Assembly (NCBI GenBank): GCA_041395625.1
Contig: JAWLAE010000005.1
Coordinates: forward strand, 1 to 64,000
Direction: 5' to 3'
DNA: 64,000 nucleotides
Source: CADEED01 sp041395625
GTDB lineage: Bacteria; Pseudomonadota; Gammaproteobacteria; Steroidobacterales; Steroidobacteraceae
Made by a program: the position numbers and the translations under genes. This document shows positions 52,546 through 59,519 of the stretch, piece after piece (the stretch's first letter is position 1; every line of letters starts with the position of its first letter). The notes under the pieces were generated by a model, which worked only from the letters and a program-made list of their open reading frames with translations, ran no database searches and was not told the origin of the DNA.

Positions 52546-52790
52546 GAGGCCTGCAGGCGTTCGATCGCCAGCACCAGATCCTGCACCGTCCGCACCGTGC
52601 GAAAATCCTCGGCGCTCATCTTCTTGCCGGTCGCTTTCTTCAGGCGGTCGATCAGATCGACGGCGTCGATGCTGTCGATTTCCAGATCGTCGTTGAGCTG
52701 CGCATCGAGCGTGACACGCGCCGGGTCGAGTTCGAAAAGCTCGGCCAGCGCATCGCGCACCATGGCATGTATCTGTTCTCTGGACTGCAT
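52542..52790 (-). CDS. acyl carrier protein 2 of the pigment cluster
   Basis: An 82-residue ACP. The phosphopantetheine serine is in DLEIDSIDAVDLIDRL at about 40. RTVRTVQDLVLAIERL is the closing helix. Aryl polyene systems use two ACPs with different tasks (starter and elongation); this is the second. Start ATG 52790 (MQSREQIHAMV); 27 bp separate it from the acyltransferase gene upstream. Confidence 0.9.
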   Translation of the reverse strand: MQSREQIHAMVRDALAELFELDPARVTLDAQLNDDLEIDSIDAVDLIDRLKKATGKKMSAEDFRTVRTVQDLVLAIERLQAS

Positions 52791-52817
52791 CGCAAACGCT
52801 CCCTGGACGTGCGTATG

Positions 52818-53621
52818 CTAATGCAATGTCTGGCCCGATAGACGGGCCTCGTACAACTCGATCAGGTGCTGGTTCAACTGACGTGCAGCCACCGGACCCG
52901 GGCGGCCGCTGCGGAAGGGCTCGACGGGGAGGTCGTCACCGATCTGTAGGACGAAATGCGGCCGGCGCGCGGGTACGGCGTACCATGGCTGACCCTTGCC
53001 GAGCACGACCGGCGTGCACCAGATGAAGACCGGCGTGATGAATTCCGCGGCGCGTATGGCGATGGCGGCCGCGCCACGGTGGAAACGCAGCGCTTCGCCC
53101 GGCCGGCTGCGTGTGCCTTGCGGAAACACGATCAGCGACTGGCCGCTCGCCAGCACGGTGCTGGCGTGCTCCACCATCGCGTCGGTCGGTTCGTTCTTGA
53201 CGTAACCTGACTGCGTCACGGCTAGCGCCGTGAACCAGTTGCGGAACAGCTGGTGCTTGACGATGCTGCAGGAGTCGCGGCTGAAGCCCAGCAGAAAGAT
53301 CACATCGCACAGCGTCGGGTGATTGGCGATCACCAGCTGGCCGGGGCGGCCGAGTCGTTCGGCACCGCGGATCTCGTAGCTGATGCCACCGAGCGAACTC
53401 ATCAGCCCAACGAAGGCGCGCAGGGCGAGCGCCAGCGTGCGCCGAGCGCGATCCCGCCGCGCACGTTCGCCGCCAGGCAGCAGCCAGAATAGCGGGAACA
53501 CGACCAGGCCCAACACCAGGGCGCCCAAGCCGAACATGATGAAGCAAAATGCGGTGACGAGGAGCCGTGCCCACCAGGCATCGCCCCGCGTCGCGTTGTC
53601 GGTGCGTAAGCTAGCGCGCAT
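52818..53621 (-). CDS. 1-acyl-glycerol-3-phosphate-type acyltransferase of the pigment cluster
   Basis: A 267-residue PlsC-like enzyme. An N-terminal membrane helix pair (VTAFCFIMFGLGALVLGLVVFPLFWLL) precedes the catalytic NHPTLCD (HX4D) near 103 and FPQGTRSRPGEALRFHRGAA near 170. It is the first gene of the third pigment operon. Its ATG at 53621 shares the four bases CATG with the start of the divergent phosphopantetheinyl transferase gene, so its promoter must lie within that neighbour. Confidence 0.85.
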   Translation of the reverse strand: MRASLRTDNATRGDAWWARLLVTAFCFIMFGLGALVLGLVVFPLFWLLPGGERARRDRARRTLALALRAFVGLMSSLGGISYEIRGAERLGRPGQLVIANHPTLCDVIFLLGFSRDSCSIVKHQLFRNWFTALAVTQSGYVKNEPTDAMVEHASTVLASGQSLIVFPQGTRSRPGEALRFHRGAAAIAIRAAEFITPVFIWCTPVVLGKGQPWYAVPARRPHFVLQIGDDLPVEPFRSGRPGPVAARQLNQHLIELYEARLSGQTLH

Positions 53622-54279
53622 GACGCAGACTGATCCAGTCGTTTGGTTGGCGGACCGACGGGCAGCAATGCACTACGTCGCCAGTTCCTTGACCGCCGTC
53701 GAGGCGGCGCGTTTTGCCCGGATGCGTTCGCCGCAGCGGCGCCTGCAATGGCAGATCAGTCGGGCGCTGCTGGCACAGCTTGGTTCGCTCGACGGTGCGC
53801 GCAGTCTGAGCCACAGCGGTGAGTTTGCCGCGCTGGCGGTGGACCCGACCGCCCGGGCCGTGGGCATCGATCTGGAGGTCATCCGGCCGCGCGACTTCTT
53901 GCGCCTGGCGCAGGCAGCGTTCGCGCCCGCTGAGTGCCGCGACGCCGAGCTGCTGCAGCCGGGTCTGCTCGCTCGGTACTTCTACCAGCTTTGGACACTG
54001 AAGGAAGCCTTTGCCAAAGCGCTGCAGCTGCCGCTGACAGTCGCCCTGCGCGACTGTGTCGTCGAACGGCACGGCCCGCGTTGGTCTGTCCAGGTCCCCA
54101 CTGATGAGCCATGGCGCCTGCAGAGCTGGCAGCCGCGACCCGATTTGATCCTGACGCTCGTTTCGATCGGCGCGCGCGCCGGCGCGTTCGCGCCGCGGCC
54201 CTGCAGCACTTGCGACTGGCCAACCGCAGACGCCAGTCCCTGGCAGCTGCTCGTCGAGCTCTCGTCGGCCGATAGTTAG
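53620..54279 (+). CDS. 4'-phosphopantetheinyl transferase
   Basis: A 219-residue Sfp-type transferase that would activate the cluster ACPs from coenzyme A. AVGIDLEVIRPRDFLRLAQAAFAPAE (about 80-105) holds the first Mg-binding acidic pair. LWTLKEAFAKALQLPL (about 124-139) holds the W-x-x-K-E-A motif. It is the only plus-strand gene in this stretch, divergent from the acyltransferase, and ends 26 bp before the convergent plsC stop. ATG 53620 is the only start giving a full N-terminus. Confidence 0.85.
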   Translation: MTQTDPVVWLADRRAAMHYVASSLTAVEAARFARMRSPQRRLQWQISRALLAQLGSLDGARSLSHSGEFAALAVDPTARAVGIDLEVIRPRDFLRLAQAAFAPAECRDAELLQPGLLARYFYQLWTLKEAFAKALQLPLTVALRDCVVERHGPRWSVQVPTDEPWRLQSWQPRPDLILTLVSIGARAGAFAPRPCSTCDWPTADASPWQLLVELSSADS

Positions 54280-54304
54280 CCGACCGCCCCAGCTCACTAA
54301 CCAC

Positions 54305-55018
54305 TCACTGGCGTTGTGTGGAGACGACATTGGCTTCGATCCACGCTTGCGCATCGGCATTGATCTCGCGCGGCTCCCGGCCGCGCGTTGCTATCGGGGG
54401 CCCGATACGCACGGTAATCGTGCCCCGTTTCTTCAACAGACTGCGACGGCCCCAGAAGTAGCCGGCGTTATGCGCGATCGGCACGATCTGCTTGCCGCAT
54501 TCGATCGCCAGCAGCGCGCCGCTCGCGCCGTACTTGCGCGTTTCGCCAGGTGGCAAGCGTGTGCCTTCCGGGAAGATCATGACCCAGGCGCCGCGCTCGA
54601 AGCGCTCCTTGCCCTGCGCGAGGATCTGCGTGACGGCGCTGCCGCGTGACTGGCGGTCGATGGCGATACAGCCTGCGAGCTGACAGCCCCAGCCGACGAC
54701 GGGAATCCACAACACTTCGCGCTTCATCACCCACACGAGCGGCGGCAGCAACGCCATCTGCGCGATGGTTTCCCAGGACGAGGAGTGCTTCATGTAGAAG
54801 ACGCCAGGCTCGGCCGGTATGTTGTCGAGGCCTTCCAGCCGATAGTCCAGCCGGCAGATCAGCCGCAAGCCGCCCAAGATGCTGCGCGCCCAGAAGCGGG
54901 CCGCGGCGTAGCGACCGCGAAACGACAGGAACGGGGCGGCCGCCACGTAGTACAGGCCGTAGATCGGTGTCCACACGAACAGGTAGGTCGTGAAGAGGAC
55001 CGATGCAAGCCACTGCAT
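54305..55018 (-). CDS. plsC: 1-acyl-sn-glycerol-3-phosphate acyltransferase (PlsC family)
   Basis: A 237-residue membrane acyltransferase. KHSSSWET at about 76-83 provides the H-x4-E form of the catalytic motif, MIFPEGTRLPPGETRKYGAS near 148 the acceptor site, and IVPIAHNAGYFWGR the third block. It follows glyS by 12 bp on the same strand, so it belongs to the glyQ-glyS transcript, an arrangement seen in other gammaproteobacteria where gmhB lies between them; gmhB is absent. It could be the housekeeping phosphatidate enzyme, although another copy elsewhere is possible. Confidence 0.88.
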   Translation of the reverse strand: MQWLASVLFTTYLFVWTPIYGLYYVAAAPFLSFRGRYAAARFWARSILGGLRLICRLDYRLEGLDNIPAEPGVFYMKHSSSWETIAQMALLPPLVWVMKREVLWIPVVGWGCQLAGCIAIDRQSRGSAVTQILAQGKERFERGAWVMIFPEGTRLPPGETRKYGASGALLAIECGKQIVPIAHNAGYFWGRRSLLKKRGTITVRIGPPIATRGREPREINADAQAWIEANVVSTQRQ

Positions 55019-55030
55019 AGGCGCTAGCCG

Positions 55031-57148
55031 TCAGCCTGGCAGCCGCGACAAATCGGCGATCCCGGCGAACAGGCCGCGCAGTTCCATCAGCAACCCCAGG
55101 CGATTGGCACGCAGCGCAGCGTCGGGATCGTTCACCATTACCGCGTCGAAAAAGCTGTCGACCTCGGGACGCAGGGTGGCCAGCGATTCAAGCGCATTGG
55201 CGTAGCGCTGCTCGGCTACCGCGGCGACTACGGGCGTTCGTATCTTGACCATCGCCGCATGCAGCGCGCGTTCGGCCGGTTCGACGAGTTTGTCGGTTGC
55301 GACCGTCTGCGACTCCCCGGCCTCGCTTTTCTTCAGGATGTTGGCGATGCGCTTGTTGGCTGCGGTGAGACTGGCCGCCTCCGGGCGCTGCAGGAAGCGC
55401 GCGAGCGCCGCCAGCCGAATACCGAAGTCGAACGGCGAGCGCGGTGCGGCTGCTTGCACTGCGTCGAACATTTCGGTGGTGGCACCGACGATTTGTGTGC
55501 TCGGACGATCGTCGCCCGCCTGGCTGTCGAGGAAATAGGCTCGCAACCGTTCCACGATGTAGTCTTCAACAGCGCTTGCCACGGCGTCCGCCTGGATCGG
55601 CTGCAGCGCGACTGCACGCGCTACCAGCAGCCGCAGGTCGAGATCCAGTCGTCCCTCCAGCAGAATCCGCAGCACGCCGATGGCGGCGCGACGCAACCCG
55701 AATGGATCGCGTGTACCGGTCGGCTTCTGGCCGAGCGCGAAGATGCCGGCAAGCGTGTCGAGCTTGTCCGCCAACGCCACCGCAGTGCCGGCCGGCGTGG
55801 TGGGCAGTGCATCGCCGGCACCGCGCGGCAGGTAGTGCTCGGCAATCGCGGTGGCAACGTCGGCGGCTTCGCCGTCGGCCGTGGCGAGATAGCGGCCCAT
55901 CACGCCCTGCAACTCTGGGAACTCACCGACCATTGCCGACAGCAGATCGCACTTGGCGAGCTGTGCCGCCCGTGCCACCTGCGCTGCGTCGGCACCGATG
56001 AGTTTGGCGACCTCGAGTGCGAGTGCCGTCACGCGCTGCGTCTTGGCGCCGAGTGAGCCCAGCTTCGCCTGGTAGGTGACCGAGTCGAGTTCCGGGAGCA
56101 ACGCAGCCAAGGGTCGCTTGCGATCCTGGTCCCAGAAAAATGCGGCATCCGCGAGGCGTGGACGCACCACGCGCTCGTTACCGGCGCGCACTGCCGATGG
56201 GTCGCGGCTCTCAATGTTGCTGGCCGTAATGAACCATGGAAGCAACGATCCTCCGGCGTCTAAGACGGGAAAGTAACGCTGGTGTTCCTGTAGGGTCGAA
56301 ATGAGTACCTCGCGCGGCAGCGCCAGGAAGCGCGCTTCGAACTGACCCGCCACCGCCACGGGCCATTCCACCAAGGCTGTCACTTCATCGAGCAATGCAT
56401 CGTCGAGCAGCGTCTGCCCCCCCACGGCGGCGCCAGCGGCGATCACCTGGTCGCGCAACCGGGCGCGACGCTGGGCGAAATCCGCGATCACGTAACCGTG
56501 TTCCCGCAGCTCGTGCTCGTAGTCGGCTGGCTGCGCGATCTCGATCGGTGCCGGCGCATGAAAGCGATGCCCGCGGGTCGTGTTGCCAGCCGGAGTGTCG
56601 AGCAGGCGCAGGTCGACGATGTTGCCGCCGAACAGCAGCAAGACCCAATGCACGGGCCGCACGAACTCGGCGTCCGACGACCCCCAACGCATCCGCTTCG
56701 GGATCGGCAGGCCGTCGAGTGCGCGCTGCACGATGGCGGGCAACAACTCGAGCGTGGGCGCGCCGGCCTTCTCGCCGGCGTAGTACAGGAACTCGCCCTT
56801 ACCTTCCGCGACCCGCGTCAGCTCGCTCACTGCGACACCGCATTTCTCGGCGAATTTCACCGCTGCCGGTTTGGCGTTGCCGGCCGTATCGAATGCTGCC
56901 GATACCGGCGGGCCACGCAGTTTGATCGCCTGCGAGGGTTGTTCGCTCGCGAGCCGCTCGACGCGCACCGCCAAACGCCGCGGTGTCGCGAAGGATTGCA
57001 GCGCGGCGTGCGGCAGTGCCGCGTCGCGCAAGCCCTGCTCGATACCTGCAATGAATGCCTGTTCCAGCGCGGGTAGCGCGAGCGGTGGCAACTCCTCCGT
57101 ACCGATCTCGACCAGGAAATCGTGACGCTTGCTTGCCGCGGCACTCAA
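55031..57148 (-). CDS. glyS: glycyl-tRNA synthetase beta subunit
   Basis: A 705-residue subunit of the tetrameric bacterial GlyRS. The N-terminus FLVEIGTEELPPLALPALEQAF is the family signature. The central GVMGRYLATADGE block and FGLRRAAIGVLRI are conserved, and a C-terminal anticodon-binding domain (FFDAVMVNDPDAALRANRLGLL) is present. The start is TTG at 57148, overlapping the glyQ stop (TTGA). The length fits E. coli GlyS (689). Confidence 0.96.
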   Translation of the reverse strand: MSAAASKRHDFLVEIGTEELPPLALPALEQAFIAGIEQGLRDAALPHAALQSFATPRRLAVRVERLASEQPSQAIKLRGPPVSAAFDTAGNAKPAAVKFAEKCGVAVSELTRVAEGKGEFLYYAGEKAGAPTLELLPAIVQRALDGLPIPKRMRWGSSDAEFVRPVHWVLLLFGGNIVDLRLLDTPAGNTTRGHRFHAPAPIEIAQPADYEHELREHGYVIADFAQRRARLRDQVIAAGAAVGGQTLLDDALLDEVTALVEWPVAVAGQFEARFLALPREVLISTLQEHQRYFPVLDAGGSLLPWFITASNIESRDPSAVRAGNERVVRPRLADAAFFWDQDRKRPLAALLPELDSVTYQAKLGSLGAKTQRVTALALEVAKLIGADAAQVARAAQLAKCDLLSAMVGEFPELQGVMGRYLATADGEAADVATAIAEHYLPRGAGDALPTTPAGTAVALADKLDTLAGIFALGQKPTGTRDPFGLRRAAIGVLRILLEGRLDLDLRLLVARAVALQPIQADAVASAVEDYIVERLRAYFLDSQAGDDRPSTQIVGATTEMFDAVQAAAPRSPFDFGIRLAALARFLQRPEAASLTAANKRIANILKKSEAGESQTVATDKLVEPAERALHAAMVKIRTPVVAAVAEQRYANALESLATLRPEVDSFFDAVMVNDPDAALRANRLGLLMELRGLFAGIADLSRLPG

Positions 57149-58101
57149 GCGGCGGCTCCCGTGGTGGCGCCGGCATCGGTCTGCGGCAGCATGGGAAAGC
57201 CCAGTGCCTCGCGACTGTCGTAGTAGAGCTGCGCGACCCCCCGTGCCAGCGTGCGGACCCGCAAGATATAGCGCTGCCTTTCGGTGACCGAGATCGCGCG
57301 ACGCGCATCGAGCAGGTTGAACACATGCGAGGCCTTCAGCACCTGCTCGTAGGCCGGCAGTGCCAGTTTCGCTTCGAGTAGTTTGTTGAAGACAGCTTCG
57401 TGGTCCTCGAAATGGCGCAGCAGCACAGCCGTGTCGGCGTGTTCGAAGTTGTACTTCGATTGTTCAACTTCGTTCTGATGGAAGACATCGCGATAGGTGA
57501 CGCGCCCCCGCGGCCCATCGGTCCACACGAGATCGAACACGCTCTCGACGCCCTGCAGGTACATCGCCAGGCGCTCGAGCCCGTAGGTGATCTCGCCGGT
57601 GACCGGGCGGCAATCGAGCCCGCCCACCTGCTGGAAATAGGTGAACTGCGTGACTTCCATGCCGTTCAGCCACACCTCCCAGCCCAGGCCCCAGGCACCC
57701 AGGGTCGGCGATTCCCAGTTGTCCTCGACGAAGCGGATGTCGTGTACTAACGAGTCGAACCCGAGCGCGCGCAGCGAGCCCAGATACAGATCGAGGATCT
57801 CGAGCGGCGAGGGTTTGATCACCACCTGGAACTGATAGTAGTGCTGCAGCCGGAAGGGATTGTCGCCATAGCGCCCGTCCGTCGGGCGGCGCGAGGGCTG
57901 CACATACGCCGCGCTCCAGGGTTCCGGCCCGATCGAACGCAGGAACGTCGCGGTGTGGAAGGTGCCGGCACCCATCTCCATGTCGTACGGCTGCAGGATC
58001 ACGCAACCCTGCTCCGCCCAGTACTTCTGCAGGGCGAAGATCAGATCCTGAACGGTCTGGGGCGGGGTGCCGAGCGGCATACTGGCGAGTGACTGCGACA
58101 T
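57145..58101 (-). CDS. glyQ: glycyl-tRNA synthetase alpha subunit
   Basis: A 318-residue catalytic subunit. TVQDLIFALQKYWAEQGCVI, QPYDMEMGAGTFHTATFLR, YVQPSRRPTDGRYGDNPFRL and GMEVTQFTYFQQVGG are invariant GlyQ blocks. ATG 58101 gives MSQSLASMPLGT; ATG 58080 (MPLGTPPQ) is equally close to family starts. A TATACT-like -10 lies upstream at 58138-58133. No T-box leader is visible in the 79-bp gap to the toxin gene. Confidence 0.97.
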   Translation of the reverse strand: MSQSLASMPLGTPPQTVQDLIFALQKYWAEQGCVILQPYDMEMGAGTFHTATFLRSIGPEPWSAAYVQPSRRPTDGRYGDNPFRLQHYYQFQVVIKPSPLEILDLYLGSLRALGFDSLVHDIRFVEDNWESPTLGAWGLGWEVWLNGMEVTQFTYFQQVGGLDCRPVTGEITYGLERLAMYLQGVESVFDLVWTDGPRGRVTYRDVFHQNEVEQSKYNFEHADTAVLLRHFEDHEAVFNKLLEAKLALPAYEQVLKASHVFNLLDARRAISVTERQRYILRVRTLARGVAQLYYDSREALGFPMLPQTDAGATTGAAA

Positions 58102-58164
58102 GTAGAACTTGGCCGGGCGAATGGAGCGCGGCAGTATAGCCAACACTGCACGCACGGTGGCGAT

Positions 58165-58180
58165 GCGGACTCGAGTCCGC
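58165..58180 (-). terminator. 16-bp palindromic hairpin just after the RES toxin stop
   Basis: GCGGACTCGAGTCCGC is a perfect palindrome starting one base after the RES gene stop codon, so the transcript would fold a six-pair GC stem with a UCGA tetraloop. There is no T tract after it, so it may only pause polymerase or protect the mRNA 3' end. It separates the toxin-antitoxin unit from glyQ on the same strand. Confidence 0.45.
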
Positions 58181-58876
58181 TTACAGGTCGACGACCCGCA
58201 GCTCGTAGATATCGGTGATGCGTTCGCCGTTCCAGACGTAGCGCAGGTGCACACCCTGGCGCACCTTGCGCACGAGTCGTGGCCGAAAGATCGCCACGCA
58301 CTGGCCCGTGACGCGGCGCACGCTGTCGAACGCGATCCCGTTGGCGCCCGCCGCGCGCAGCTGCCGCCCAAGTGCCTGCGAGGCACCGTAGTCTTGCGGG
58401 TCGTATTCGCGCGCGAAGGCTGCGCGTCGCCCGCGCAGATCGTGCAACTCGCTGTCGATATCAGCCAGATAGCTGCGCATTTCGAGTTCCATTGCAGGCT
58501 CGTGCGTGGCGCGCATGAAGCGTTCGCGGTGGTAGCGCGTCTCCGCGATCGCCGTGGACTGCGATTCGGCCGCGTAGTAGGCGCCGAAAGTGCCATCGGC
58601 GAACCGCGAACCGGGCGGCGAAACATGCGTGAACGGCGCCATGACCACCGAGGCGTTGGGTCCAGCGACGCGGTCTGCCTGCGGGACTAACGACAACTCA
58701 CCAGTTTCCTGGCGCAGCCGCGGGTTGGTGAGCGACTCGAGTTGGTAGAGCGCATCCCAGTCGGCGGGATCCGCGATGCGCTCGAACAGGTGGATGGTCG
58801 GCAAGCGGCTCGCGACTATACGATGGCTGGGCGTCAGTCGTACCTGGCGCGTCGCGATATCAGCCGCGCTCGGCAT
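58181..58876 (-). CDS. RES-domain toxin (NAD+-degrading family)
   Basis: A 231-residue RES protein. The central RFADGTFGAYYAAESQSTAIAET (in pieces: R near 97, Y-Y near 105, E near 115) and the later GIAFDSVRR (Ser) make up the Arg-Tyr-Glu-Ser pocket of RES toxins, which act on NAD+ (for example MbcT of Mycobacterium). ATG 58876 (MPSAADIATRQV) overlaps the antitoxin gene by 17 bp; an in-frame codon at 58897 is possible. Co-translation after the antitoxin is usual for this pair. Confidence 0.87.
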   Translation of the reverse strand: MPSAADIATRQVRLTPSHRIVASRLPTIHLFERIADPADWDALYQLESLTNPRLRQETGELSLVPQADRVAGPNASVVMAPFTHVSPPGSRFADGTFGAYYAAESQSTAIAETRYHRERFMRATHEPAMELEMRSYLADIDSELHDLRGRRAAFAREYDPQDYGASQALGRQLRAAGANGIAFDSVRRVTGQCVAIFRPRLVRKVRQGVHLRYVWNGERITDIYELRVVDL

Positions 58877-59279
58877 CGAGGTACTGCCGCACGACATAGA
58901 GATCGGCCACTTGGCCGCTCAACATGCGCTCGAGCGCCGAACGACCCCCGAATGGCGCGGCGGTATTCGGCTTGCGGAGCCAACCGTCGGCTGCCGCGGG
59001 ATCCGGCAGCAGAATCTGCAGGGACTTGTAGATGCCGAGCAGATAAGAGATGCGTTCGAGCGTGTCCCGAGGCAGGCGCGGGTTGGGGTCCTTCTTCCAC
59101 TTGAAGTACGTGGAACGAGACTGCTGCCCCAGCAATGTCAGTTGTTCGGCGACCGAGAGGCCCCAGGCCTCAGCCAAGGCGGCAAACGCCCGGATGCCAG
59201 CGCCGCCCAGACCAGAGCCGTCCTGCTTCTCGACGGCATAGCGCTCTGTTGGTGCAAAAGCGATGCTGTTTGCGGTCAT
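58860..59279 (-). CDS. Xre/MbcA/ParS-family antitoxin (DUF2384)
   Basis: A 139-residue antitoxin. An N-terminal helix-turn-helix region (AFAALAEAWGLSVAEQLTLLG, QSRSTYFKWKKDPN) is followed by the DUF2384 toxin-binding domain: LERISYLLGIYKSLQILLP, WLRKPNTAAPFGGRSALERM, VADLYVVRQYL. Two ATGs are adjacent, 59282 and 59279; AGGAG at 59290-59286 is 3 nt from the first and 6 nt from the second, so 59279 is preferred. It lies upstream of the toxin and probably represses its own promoter. Confidence 0.88.
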   Translation of the reverse strand: MTANSIAFAPTERYAVEKQDGSGLGGAGIRAFAALAEAWGLSVAEQLTLLGQQSRSTYFKWKKDPNPRLPRDTLERISYLLGIYKSLQILLPDPAAADGWLRKPNTAAPFGGRSALERMLSGQVADLYVVRQYLDAERG

Positions 59280-59290
59280 CATGTTCTCCT

Positions 59291-59376
59291 GTAGTCCAAT
59301 TCGAGACTATATCAGACGCTAGTCTATATCAAGACTACTCTTTGCTAGTCTACCGAGCCAAAATGGGGCAGACTAG
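59291..59376 (-). promoter_or_regulatory. toxin-antitoxin promoter with repeated operator half-sites
   Basis: On the minus strand TTGATA (59332-59327) and TATAGT (59311-59306), 15 bp apart, form a likely promoter. It is covered by TAGTC/GACTA half-sites: TAGTC 59292-59296 with GACTA 59305-59309; TAGTCT 59320-59325 with AGACTA 59332-59337 (six-base spacer); and TAGTCTA 59346-59352 with AGACTA 59370-59375. Six half-sites in inverted pairs over the -35/-10 fit cooperative autorepression by the Xre antitoxin. Confidence 0.65.
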
Positions 59377-59383
59377 AACCCTT

Positions 59384-59400
59384 CGCACCATCCTGGTGCG
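59384..59400 (+). promoter_or_regulatory. NtrC-binding site upstream of glnA
   Basis: GCACCA-TCC-TGGTGC (59385-59399) is a perfect 6-3-6 palindrome of the same form as the enteric glnA NtrC site. Its centre is about 86 bp upstream of the start of transcription expected from the sigma-54 promoter at 59452-59467, a normal enhancer distance. ntrC itself is encoded 3.4 kb downstream. Confidence 0.75.
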
Positions 59401-59451
59401 TATAACGAGACAGCTACGCCGTAAACCATTGATTTTAGTGACCTTCGGTCT

Positions 59452-59467
59452 TGGCACGCGGAGTGCA
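59452..59467 (+). promoter_or_regulatory. sigma-54 promoter of glnA
   Basis: TGGCAC-GCGGA-GTGCA has the GG and GC pairs exactly ten bases apart and matches the TGGCAC-N5-TTGCA consensus with one change. Transcription would start near 59478, leaving a leader of about 42 nt that includes GAGGA before the glnA ATG. Paired with the NtrC site this predicts induction under nitrogen limitation. Confidence 0.8.
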
Positions 59468-59519
59468 CTGTGACAGGTCCAGGCTTTTCTTATCCGCCCA
59501 CAAATTACCGAGGACAACA

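Noticed and set aside
58102..58180. Possible T-box or other riboswitch before glyQ
   Set aside because: The gap is only 79 bp and holds one short palindrome; there is no specifier loop or antiterminator-like structure.
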